Part shown: positions 9,306-19,610 of the stretch, piece after piece
Layout of the letters: every line of letters begins with the position of its first letter
How positions within the stretch are numbered: position 1 is the stretch's first letter
From: Neostapfia colusana
Lineage: Eukaryota; Streptophyta; Magnoliopsida; Poales; Poaceae
Direction of reading: 5' to 3'
Length of the DNA stretch: 64,000 bases
NCBI GenBank assembly: GCA_030760725.1
Contig: JASWHV010000016.1
Coordinates: 47,007,227 to 47,071,226, forward strand
Notes under the pieces: model-generated
Databases searched by the model: none
The model's input: only the letters and a program-made list of their open reading frames with translations
Told to the model about the DNA's origin: nothing
Made by a program: the position numbers and the translations under genes

Positions 9306-10085
9306 ATGGTTCGCATGATTCGCACTGCTCGCAAGTCCACGGGAGGGAGAGTTCCCGTAGTTGCCCTTGCCGAAAGAGAGGAGAGTCGCCCCGTGACGTA
9401 CCTTTCCTACGGATTGGCAGTAGGAGACTTGTTGCTCCGTCTTCTATGTATGCTCGAAGCCGCCGGCAATACGGGCAAGCTAATCATCCACTATAACTCC
9501 ACCAGGACCATCCGTGAGAAGAGGGAAGAATGGAGTTCGGAGATGAGGATTATACACGAGAATCAACTGCTTAAGATTCACCATTCTCCAGCTTGTCGAG
9601 CAACACAAGTTGACGTGGAGAAAGATGTCACTTGGGAGGTCATCACCTGCCAGAGTCACATCTATCGTCGCCACTTGGACAAAACTGAGTACATGTATGT
9701 CCTCCAACGTGAGAGTGGTACCACGGAATACAAGTACCCACCGGTGCAGCAAGGGACTTCCCATGAGCACATGGACTTGTGCTTGGAGGATGCTGCTATG
9801 CTCAGCACTCGACTGCAGGAGTGTCAACAAGAGCTTCAGGATGTCCGAGACACCCTGAAGGAAACGGAGGCGTTGCTGCGAGCTTGCTTAAAGGCGAGAG
9901 AAAGAGGAGATGGGAATGAACTGTGTGTCACCGTGAATGATACATGGACTCCTGACTCTCCGGATCGCCGAGCGATCAGGCGTCGTCGCACTTCTCCACC
10001 AGCAGCCTCCCCACCCAAAGCAGAGTCAGAAGGTAGCCGAAATGAGGAGGAAGATCCCGAGGAGCCAGTTCAAGAGGACGAGTAG
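9306..10085 (+). CDS. ORF0 of chromovirus A: upstream ORF with an H3-tail-like N-terminus
   Basis: A frame of 259 codons between the primer site and gag. Some Tekay-type grass elements (RIRE3/RIRE8-like, from memory) carry such an extra ORF; its function is not known to me. The N-terminus MVRMIRTARKSTGGRVP contains TARKSTGG, identical to histone H3 residues 6-13. It is in the H3 register once the initiator Met is removed, with P16, L20 and A21 also matching. The middle is mixed alpha/beta-like, with YRRHLDKTEYMYVLQ. Residues about 160-195 (LQECQQELQDVRDTLKETEA) look like a coiled coil. The C-terminus is basic (RRAIRRRR), then Pro/Ser-rich, and ends strongly acidic. No signal peptide or membrane segment. 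The start is the only ATG consistent with the copies in B and C. Confidence 0.7.
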   Translation: MVRMIRTARKSTGGRVPVVALAEREESRPVTYLSYGLAVGDLLLRLLCMLEAAGNTGKLIIHYNSTRTIREKREEWSSEMRIIHENQLLKIHHSPACRATQVDVEKDVTWEVITCQSHIYRRHLDKTEYMYVLQRESGTTEYKYPPVQQGTSHEHMDLCLEDAAMLSTRLQECQQELQDVRDTLKETEALLRACLKARERGDGNELCVTVNDTWTPDSPDRRAIRRRRTSPPAASPPKAESEGSRNEEEDPEEPVQEDE

Positions 10086-10386
10086 TGTAGAGTCTTTCCC
10101 CTAGCTAGCAAGAGGCCGAGTGGTCGAGTCGTTACGTAGTTAATGGTGTGATAATGCTTGGTGTGTGACGTGAGTTGTGGAAGCCATGAGCAATTGTCCA
10201 CAGCCTCGTCTTCAGATTGTTTTGCTTTGGTGTGTGAACCCACAGGAAATAATAGTGCATTTATTTGGTGTGAGATATAAACCCTCGTAAAATTTTAACA
10301 AAGCCTCAACACCTTAAAGTACCAACAAATGAAAGTAGTAAGATGATACTAAATGGTATCAAATTAACATTTGTTGATTCTGCCAG
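10086..10386 (+). other. Spacer between ORF0 and gag-pol of A
   Basis: 301 bp with no frame conserved among copies. It ends in TGATTCTGCCAG directly before the gag ATG, which could be a 3' splice site. Nothing else recognised. Confidence 0.5.
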
Positions 10387-13300
10387 ATGGTCGGAAGAGG
10401 AAAAGGACGTGCTGCCAACCCCACCAACAACAATGATGAGGCATGCAACCCTCATCTTTCTGGAGGCCAGGACCGGGGTGGTCGCCGTGAAGAAGTTGAT
10501 CCTCTCCACCAAATGCTGGAGAATCAAAATCAGCTTATCCAGAACTTGACTCAAGTGGTGTCCAACTTGCATCAAGTTCCACCTCCACAAGCTGCACCAC
10601 GCCAACCAAGGTTGAGTGAGTTTCTAGGAACTCAACCTCCCAAGTTTGCAAGTGCTGCTGAACCTCTGGAGGCAGATGATTGGCTGAAGACCATTGAAAG
10701 TAAGATGAGGATAATACAATGCCAAGGGTATGAGAGGGTGCTGTTTGCCTCTCATCAATTGAATGGACCTGCTGCTGATTGGTGGACCGCCTACGTGGCC
10801 GCCCATCATGACCCTGAGAACATCACTTGGGACGAGTTCAAGCGTAGCTTCCGCAACCACTACATCCCAAGAGGTGAACTCAAAAACAAGAGGAAGGAGT
10901 TTTTGGGACTGCAGCAGGGAAACATGCCGGTGAGGGAATACCTCACTAAATTTACTCAACTATCCCGTTATGCTCCACGAGACATAGAGACTGATGAGCA
11001 GAAACAAGATTGTTTCGTGGAAGGACTTACCGCAGAGATGCAGTGTGCAATGTCCTCCAATGAGTATGAAAGTTTTCAAAAGATGGTGGACAGAGCATTT
11101 GTGGTGGAAAGGAAGCTAAAGGCCCTGGAAAATGAGAATAAGAGGAAGGCTGGGTGGTCACATCAAGCCTCAGGGAGCAACACCCGCCCACGTATGATGC
11201 AGCAACCTACGGGGCAGACGAGCCGTGCTGCGGTACCCTATTCAGCACCAAGAGGGTACAACCCAAACTACAGGCCTCCCGCAGCACCAGTGCAGCCGCA
11301 ACGTCAGTTTGTGCAGCAGCCTCGCCCCGCATATCCACCTCGACCAGCAGTGCAAGGACCCCCAAACCAACCCCAAGACAACAAGGGCCAAGCATCTAAG
11401 ATTGGGGTGCAATGTTTTAGCTGTGGTGAAGTGGGGCACTACGCCCATAAATGCCCAAAAAAGAAGCCTGCGCCGCCACAACAGCAAAATGTATTGAGAG
11501 GACGGGTGAACCATGTCACTATGGAGGAAGCACAGGAGGCACCCGACGTGGTAGTTGGTAAGTTTCCTGCCAATTTACACCTTGCAACTCTGCTGTTTGA
11601 TTCTGGTGCGACCCACTCGTTCACTGCTCAAGGGTTTGTTAAGAAGCATGACCTAGCAACCACACAAATGAACCATATGCTAGCGGTAAACTCTCCAGGT
11701 GGAGAAATAAGGACAAGACAAGTGTGTCCCAAAGTGAGTCTAGACATTAATGGGGTAGTATTTACTGCTAACCTCATAGTGATAGATTCACAAGGGATAG
11801 ATATTATTTTGTGTATGAATTGGTTGACCAAACATAAAGGAATCATCCATTGTTCGACCAGAACGGTGGAACTAACTCACCCTAGTGGCACAAGAGTAAA
11901 GTTCATAACGATACACGAGCCTAGGAGGGACATTAAATTGAATCAAGTGGAGGTGAAAGTTGAGGAAATCAGGACTATCAGGGAATATCCAGATGTTTTT
12001 CCGGAGGAATCGCCAGGTATGCCTCCCGACCGTGACGTGGAGTTCGCAATTGAGCTAGTACCGGGAACAGCCCCGATATACAAGAGACCTTATCGAATGG
12101 ACTCCAAGCAGCTAGAAGAGCTCAAGGATCATTTGAGAGAATTGACGGAGAAGGGGTATATTCGCCCTAGTTCCTCACCATGGGGAGCTCCGGTAATATT
12201 TGTTCCCAAGAAAGACGGAACCCAAAGGTTATGTGTGGATTACCGTGCCTTGAATGAGGTAACCATCAAAAACAAGTACCCGTTACCCCGCATTGAAGAC
12301 TTGTTTGATCAGTTGAGGGGAGCTTGTGTATTCTCGAAAATTGATCTCAGGTCGGGGTACCACCAACTCAAGATAAGGCAATCAGATATTCCCAAGACAG
12401 CTTTCGTATCTCGGTACGGACTGTATGAATACACTGTCATGCCTTTCGGGCTAACCAATGCCCCGGCATATTTCATGTATCTCATGAACAAGGTATTCAT
12501 GGAATATCTGGACAAATTTGTGGTGGTTTTCATAGATGATATTCTCGTCTTCTCCAAAGACGAAGAAGAACATGAGAAACATCTAAGGTTGGTGTTACAG
12601 AGGCTGAGAGAACACCAACTATATGCCAAGTTGAGCAAGTGTGAGTTTTGGCTGAAGAGAGTTCCCTTTTTAGGACATATAATCTCGGAGGGAGGAATCT
12701 CCGTAGATCCCGCCAAAATCGAAGATATCCAGAAGTGGAAAACCCCTGAAAATGTCGGGGAAGTTTGAAGCTTTTTGGGATTGGCTGGATACTATCGACG
12801 GTTTATTATGGGATTTTCCAAGATCTCGAGACCTCTCACCAAACTGTTGGAGAAGGGAATCACATTCACCTGGACGCCACAGTGCGAGACGAGCTTTCAG
12901 GAGTTAAAGAAGAGATTGACAACAGCCCCAGTGTTGATTATGCCAGATATGCAGAAGAATTTCACAGTGTACTGCGATGCCTCTGGAAATGGGTTGGGAT
13001 GTGTTCTCATGCAAGAAGGACATGTCGTGGCATATGCATCCCGGCAGCTTCGGAAGCACGAGAAGAACTATCCTACACATGATCTAGAACTAGCTGCAGT
13101 GGTACACGCGTTGAAAATTTGGCGGCACTATTTGATGGGGAAGAGGACAGAGATATATACGGATCATAAGAGTTTGAAGTACATATTCACACAGCCAGAT
13201 CTCAACCTCAGACAAAGGAGATGGTTAGAGCTATTCAATGACTTTGATGTGGGCATCAACTATCATCCTGGGAAAGCAAACGTCGTGGCCGATGCTTTGA

Positions 13301-14856
13301 GTCGGAAAGTGCAGGTCAATAAGTTGAGTTTGAAGGACATGCCTGCAGAATTAAAGGACGAGGTTATAAGACTCAATCTATGTCTAGTAAATAGTGGTGA
13401 AGCCATCGCCATGGAAGTGGACTCCACACTCGAGCGAGACATACGCGAGGGCCAAAAGAATGATGAGAAGATACAAGAGATCAGACAGCTCATTAAGGAA
13501 AATAAAGCTCCTGGTTTTAGAGAGGATGAACAAGGAACGGTGTGGCACGGGAGAAGAATCTGTGTGCCAGAAGTAAAGGAGATCCGTGAATTGATTTTAA
13601 TGGAGGCTCATGATTCCGACTATTCCATTCATCCTGGGAGTACGAAGATGTACCAGGACCTCAAAGGCAGGTATTGGTGGTATGGCATGAAGCGAGATGT
13701 CGCGGAACATGTTGCCCTATGTGACACATGTCAGTTGGTGAAAGCAGAACATCAACGACCCGCGGGATTATTGCAACCACTCAAAGTGCCTGAATGGAAA
13801 TGGGAAAAAAACAGCATGGATTTTGTCGTGGGATTGCCTAGGACCCAATCCGGGTATGATTCAATATGGGTCATTATTGATAGGCTAACCAAGGTAGCTC
13901 ATTTCATCCCTGTGAAAGAAAGCTACAGCGGATCCAAATTGGCAGAATTGTACATGCCAAGGATTGTGTGTTACCATGGAGTGCCAAAGAAGATAGTGTC
14001 GGACCGAGTGACACAGTTCACCTCGAGGTTTTGGCAGAAGTTGCATGAAACCATGGGAACCCATCTGAACTTCAGCTCTGCCTATCATCCCCAAACTGAC
14101 GGGCAGACGGAGAGAACCAATCAGATACTTGAAGATATGTTAAGGGCATGTGCACTCAAAAACAATAGGAGTTGGGACAAGAACTTACCGTATGCGGAGT
14201 TTTCCTATAACAACAGTTATCAAGCTAGTATGAAGATGTCACCGTTTGAAGCTTTGTATGGAAGGAAGTGCAGAACTCCCCTATTTTGGAACCAAACAGG
14301 AGAAAGTAAAGTGTTTGGTCCAGAAGTGCTACAAGAAGCCGAGGCGAAGGTGAGGGAGATTCGCAACAACTTGAGGATAGCACAAACACGCCAGAAGAGT
14401 TATGCTGATGTACAAAGAAGAGAACTCGTTTTCAACGTGGGAGACTATGTTTATCTCAAGGTGTCCCCTATCAGAGGACTTCGTCGGTTCAAGGTGAAAG
14501 GGAAGTTGTCACCTCGATACATCGGACCCTTTCAAGTTTTGGAAAGAAAAGGCGAAGTGGCGTACCAACTAGAGTTACCGGTTCATCTATCGGACGTGCA
14601 CGATGTATTCCATGTGTCACAACTCAAGAAATGCCTGAGGACGCCTGAGGAGGTGTTACCCATGTATGAAGTGGATGTAGCTGAAGATTTGTCTTATGCC
14701 GAGCAACCATACAAGATTTTGGAGACGATGGAATGCCTCACCAGAAACAAGAGAATCCGGATGTGCAAGGTGCAGTGGAAGCATCACTCAGAAGAGGAAG
14801 CTACCTGTGAAAGGGAAGATGAGCTCAAGGCACAATTTCCGGAATTGTTTTCTTAG
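10387..14856 (+). pseudogene. gag-pol of chromovirus A, one premature stop
   Basis: Same length and frame as the intact B gene, but interrupted by TGA at 12766-12768 where B has CGA (Arg). The stop falls between the RT palm and RNase H. Codons 1-793 cover gag with a zinc knuckle CFSCGEVGHYAHKC, protease (FDSGATHSF) and RT (FIDDILVFS). The second half (to 14856) covers RNase H (YCDASGNGLG), integrase and chromodomain. Further changes relative to B lie in conserved places: ILCMNW for ILGMDW after protease, SDRVTQF for SDRGTQF beside the second integrase Asp, and ATCERED for ATWERED in the chromodomain, which removes a conserved Trp. The copy looks recently disabled. Element C has the same TGA at the same codon. 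Confidence 0.88.
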
Positions 14857-14887
14857 AAACACCAATCTCGAGGACGAGATTTCTTTT

Positions 14888-14901
14888 AAAGGGGGTAGAG
14901 C
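14888..14901 (+). other. Polypurine tract of chromovirus A
   Basis: AAAGGGGGTAGAGC lies directly before the TGTAACACCC start of the middle LTR. This is the usual primer for plus-strand synthesis. Confidence 0.85.
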
Positions 14902-17900
14902 TGTAACACCCCAAATTTTGATTCAAAACCCTAAACCATGTTCAGAGGGGAATTTAAAAATTTTTGGACGTGTTGCATGTTTTGCAAAAATTCAAATTCA
15001 AACTGGAATTCAAATTATACTCAAAACAGAAAAGAAATGGAAAAAGAAAAAGAGAAACGGAAAAAAAACCGGCCAGTGGGCCGAAACCCGCCAGCCGGCC
15101 CAGTATCCCCGCGCCAGCCCGCCCCCGCGCGCGCCGCGCTGCCTCTCACAGACGGGTGGGACCCACCTGTCATCCCTAACCCTGAGCCCTCGCGACCCCG
15201 GACTTTTCCCCCGAGCGCGCGCGATCTTAACCGATCGGAAAACCCGTCCAGCCGCCCGAATTCTAGTCCCAGAGGACTCCAATTCGATCACAACAGACCC
15301 ACCGCCCTCCCCCGGCTATAAAAACCCCAGCCCCGATCAGTTTTTCCCACGCGATCGCCGATTTTCACTCCGGTGAGCACCGAGACTTCGCCGGCGAATT
15401 CTGGCCGATCTAAGCTCGGAAACTCTGATCTAACTCGCTGGTCTTGATCCACCGCCTCCGGGGAACTTTGCAGGTGCAGAAAACCCGAAGACTTACGGTG
15501 TAAACTCAGCGCCGACGAGCTTCGCCGTGGTTTTGCCTCGGACCTCGCCGCCGAGCACTTTCCAGGACCCCCGAGCTCGAGAAAACCCCCGAGGTGAGAT
15601 CTCTGACCTCCCCTCCACCGATCTAGGCCATAAGATCACAGTTCTAGGCAGAATTCTCGAGGATCCGAAACTTTCCGGCGAGATCGCCGCTTCCCGCCGC
15701 CGTGCGCCGCCGGCAGCGCCGCCCGCGCTCGATCAGAGCGACGTGGCCGCTTGTGCGCCGTTTATTTTGAATCGCACGGTAGACTTTAAAACCCCGCGTA
15801 CCGGTTCGATCTTATAATCTCAGCCGTCGGTTTAAAATCGGACGGTCCACGTCGACCCCGCGTTATAAAGACTGGAGTTCTTACGTGCTACCCCCTGGGG
15901 TTCTCTGGAATTGAGAGCTAGCCCCGGAAACTTCAGATCTAGCCCCTGGAACTCCAGAAAATCATGTAAATTCATTTAAAAATCAGTTTTAGCCCCTGGA
16001 CTTAATAGAAATTAAGAAAAACACCTCTGATAAGTGTAGCTAGACCCCTGGAAATTATGAAAATAATATTATAGACTCTGTAATGGGATGAGTTTACTTT
16101 TTAACCCTGTTTAGTATTTAATTTAGAAAATTTAATATGTAACTAGTGTTTAAAAATTAAAAAGGGGGACAAACATAATTGTCAAAATTAATTAAAAACT
16201 TTCTCAGTACTTAGAAAACTTTGGAGTGAGATAAAAATATATTTTTGGGCTGAAATAAATCTGTTTCATCTATTATTCACATTTATTAGTATAGGGACAC
16301 ATTTTTAAGTAAAGAATAGCTATAGAAAAATAGGGAAAATAATTATGAAATAGTATACATCAGAAGCCAAGGTCAAAATATGTTATTAAATTATTTAGGA
16401 CCAGAACCTATACTGTTTAGGTGATGTGTATTACTAATTTCATAATAAAATACACAATTATGCATAGGAGTATAAAAAATGATAAATGGAGTTTTTAAAA
16501 TCCAAAGGGTTCAGTTTAGGGTTGGTAGAAATTATGAAGGCACATATGGGGAAGAAAAATACTTTTCATACACACTTGGTAGTAAAAAGGTGTAGTAGTT
16601 GAATATAAGAAATTTATTGGAAACCCATATAAATAGTATGTAAGTATAAATGTGGACAAAAGTAGGAATCATATATACATGGTTAAAAGTGCATGCAAGC
16701 CACAACTTAACACACATAAAGTAACCACAACACATATAATGGTAAAGAACTTTTATAAATATGAATGTGTGGTTTGTATGAAGTAGAGGTGTGAACTATG
16801 TCTTATGATTGTTGTTTTCCTTTTGCTATGTGTGATGGTATGAAGTAGAACCTGTTCAATAGCAAGTTATTCCTTTCCAAGATCAGGACTACCCATTTCA
16901 AGAGCAGCAAGAAGGAGTCAAGTGTCCTTGACCACTTTGATCCTATGCTAGGATGTGTAGATAGAATTATTTGCATTGTCAAGTTAAATATGAAACCCAT
17001 GCTAGGAAGTTTCCCTAGAATTGCATTACCTTGTTTCCTTGAAGCTTGGGTTGGGATTTATTTTGTCATGTCATTTATTTACATGCATATGCTTAGCCAT
17101 GCTTAGAATGGGATATTTGGGATATGAAAGCATCAGTTTATTATACCATACTCTTGAATGAGCTATTGTGAGTTATGTAGAGGTAGGGATCAAGGCAAGT
17201 TGGATGTTTTTGGTTGTGTGCTGGGTGCACGTGACTTGGGTTTGTGTTTAGTACTTGCCTGGATCCTAAGGACCGGTTCATGGAGCATGTAACCCAGCTT
17301 TACAGTGCCAACCACATGCTGAGATGGGGCAGCTTGGGCAATTAATTAGGTGTATCCCCGGCGTAGTATGGGTGTGTTGGATGGTGCGGGGAGTAGGTGT
17401 CAGCTGGACTACCATATGAACCGCAAGGCTCAAGAGGGGGCCACTGCAGCGGGGTTGGAGCCTCTTGTATGCTATTAGGGGTGAAACCTCAGTGGGCCCA
17501 CGCTCGTCGGGAATCCCTTTGTAAAGGCTTCGTAGTGATCTCTTGGCCGCACACCTGGGAAGTGTGAATGTGGATCGTAGCCACTGGCATAATGGAGGTT
17601 CTTTTAGTCCACCCGGCAACGGGGGATGAAATCACTACTTGTGGGTACAGTGGTACAAACTCTGCAGAGTCAAAACTGTCTTGACAGTCGTGCTCACGGT
17701 TAAGAGCGGCCTGGACTTATTCATGATTAGAGGAGTGATGGTTGTGGATGTTAAGCGGGGAGCTTAACATTGGAAACGATGTTATGGTTATTTGGTTATG
17801 ATGATGGGATGGGAGATTGGGACCATTTCACCTGTGTAGTAATGTAGGTGCTTAATAAGCTAAGGTGATAGGTATTAATTGCGTAGTGCTTTAACCATGA

Positions 17901-18312
17901 GTTCAACCTTTCCTTGTTCTAGCCATGCATGATATGATTTTCCCACACTTGCTGAGTACCATTGGTACTCAACCTTGCATATTTGTTGGTTTATATTGCT
18001 GCTCAGGTCGAGATAATGAGGTGGTGTATAATGACCAAGACTTTGGACCCGAGGAAGGCTTTTAGGTTCATGAAGACCCCCCGGGCAACGCCTGTGATGG
18101 AGCCCTAAATAATAATATTCCGCTGCTAGTTTATTTACTTGTGATGAAGCATTAGTGTCCATTGAGACATTTGCGATGTAAGACTTATTTATATTCGACA
18201 CCTGGCTTGTAATAAATGATGCTTCACTATTTGTCATCACATGTATGAGAAAATGATCCTGGCATACATGTGATATTCACTTGGTTGTTCTTCGGAAAAA
18301 CCGGCTGTGACA
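14902..18312 (+). mobile_element. Shared middle LTR of the A-B array (LTR2), mosaic
   Basis: LTR of 3411 bp, from TGTAACACCC to GGCTGTGACA. It is preceded by the polypurine tract of A and followed by the primer site of B. From its start to about 15389 it carries the variants of LTR1, for example AAAACCCCAGCCCCGATCAG. From about 15395 on it carries those of LTR3, for example AAAACCCGAAGACTTACGG and the indels near 16480 and 16610. It contains a TATA box (15317), a 96-codon leader frame (15527-15817) and the hairpin (17953-17971). Confidence 0.92.
15317..15323 (+). promoter_or_regulatory. TATA box of LTR2
   Basis: TATAAAA in the GC-rich block, same context as in LTR1. As the 5' LTR of B it would drive the only intact gag-pol here. 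Confidence 0.7.
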
Positions 18313-18316
18313 GAGG

Positions 18317-18333
18317 TGGTATCAGAGCCAAGG
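18317..18333 (+). other. Primer-binding site of chromovirus B (initiator-Met tRNA)
   Basis: TGGTATCAGAGCCAAGG, 4 nt after the LTR2 end, identical to the site in A. Confidence 0.9.
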
Positions 18334-18529
18334 TTGCCCGTAGGAACGTGGACCTAGGTAGAAATGGACGTATTTAAGGGCCCTATTTTCTTAAAAACTA
18401 TTTTCCAAGGTGTGGGTGGAAAAGTGTTATTAAAGGAGTCATTTTCTTCATCTTACCCCAACTTTCATTCAAAATAGTATTTTTGTTTGAGAATTTATCT
18501 AACCTAATTTTAAATTCTTTTGTTTTTAG

Positions 18530-19309
18530 ATGGTTCGCATGATTCGCACCGCTCGTAAGTCCACAAGAGGGAGAGTTCCCGTAGTTGCCCTTGCCGAAAG
18601 AGAGGAGAGTCGTCCAGTGACGTACCTTTCATACGGATTGGCAGTAGGAGATTTGTTGCGCCGTCTTCGACGTATGCTCGAAGCCGCCGGCAATACGGGC
18701 AAGCTCATCATCCACTATAACTCCACCAGGACCATCCGTGAGAAGAGGGAAGAATGGAGTTCGGAGATGAGGATTATACACGAGAATCAGCTGCTTAAGA
18801 TTCACCACTCTCCAGCTTGCCGAGCAACACAAGTTGACGCGGAGAGAGATGTCACCTGGGAGGCCATCACCTGCCAGAGTCACATCTATCGTCGCCACTT
18901 GGACAAAACTGAGTACATGTATGTCCTCCAACGTGAGAGTGGTACCACGGAGTACAATTACCCACCGGTGCAGCAAGGGACTTCCCATGAGCACATGGAC
19001 TTGTGCTTGGAGGATGCGGCTATGCTCAGCACTCGACTGCAGGAGTGTCAACAAGAGCTTCAGGATGTCCGAGACACCCTGAAGGAAACGGAGGCGTTGC
19101 TGCGAGCTTGCTTAAAGGCAAGAGAAAGAGGAGATGGGAATGAACTGTGTGTCACTGTGAGTGATCCATGGACTCCTGACTCCCCGGATCGCCGAGCGAT
19201 CAGGCGTCGTCGCACCTCTCCACCAGCCGCCTCCCCACCCAAAGCAGAGTCAGAAGGTAGCCGAAATGAGGAGGAAGATCCCGAGGAGCCAGCTCAAGAG
19301 GACGAGTAG
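18530..19309 (+). CDS. ORF0 of chromovirus B
   Basis: 259 codons, collinear with ORF0 of A and C. The N-terminus is MVRMIRTARKSTRGRVP. It keeps the ARKS core but has Arg for the first Gly of the H3-like TGG. The putative coiled coil (about residues 160-195), the basic run RRAIRRRR and the acidic C-terminus are conserved. Upstream, TTTTTAG directly precedes the ATG, and GTAGAA at 18358 is a candidate splice donor, as in A. It lies 301 bp before gag-pol and is presumably expressed from LTR2. Function unknown; a chromatin- or RNA-binding accessory role is inference only. Confidence 0.7.
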   Translation: MVRMIRTARKSTRGRVPVVALAEREESRPVTYLSYGLAVGDLLRRLRRMLEAAGNTGKLIIHYNSTRTIREKREEWSSEMRIIHENQLLKIHHSPACRATQVDAERDVTWEAITCQSHIYRRHLDKTEYMYVLQRESGTTEYNYPPVQQGTSHEHMDLCLEDAAMLSTRLQECQQELQDVRDTLKETEALLRACLKARERGDGNELCVTVSDPWTPDSPDRRAIRRRRTSPPAASPPKAESEGSRNEEEDPEEPAQEDE

Positions 19310-19610
19310 TGTAGAGTCATTCCCCTAGCTAACAAGAGGTCGAGTAGTCGAGTCGTTATGTAGTTAATGGTGTGATAATGCTTGGTGTGTGACGTGAGTT
19401 GTGGAAGCCATGAGCAATTGTCCACAGCCTCGTCTTCAGATTGTTTTGCTTTGGTGTGTGAACCCACAGGAAATAATAGAGCATTTATTTGGTGTGAGAT
19501 ATAAACCCTCGCAAAATTTTAACAAAGCCTCAACACCTCAAAATACCAACAACTGAAAGTAGTAAGATGATACTAAATGGTATCAAATTAACATTGGTTG
19601 ATTCTGCCAG
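19310..19610 (+). other. Spacer between ORF0 and gag-pol of B
   Basis: 301 bp, nearly identical to the A spacer, ending TGCCAG before the gag ATG. No conserved frame. Confidence 0.5.
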
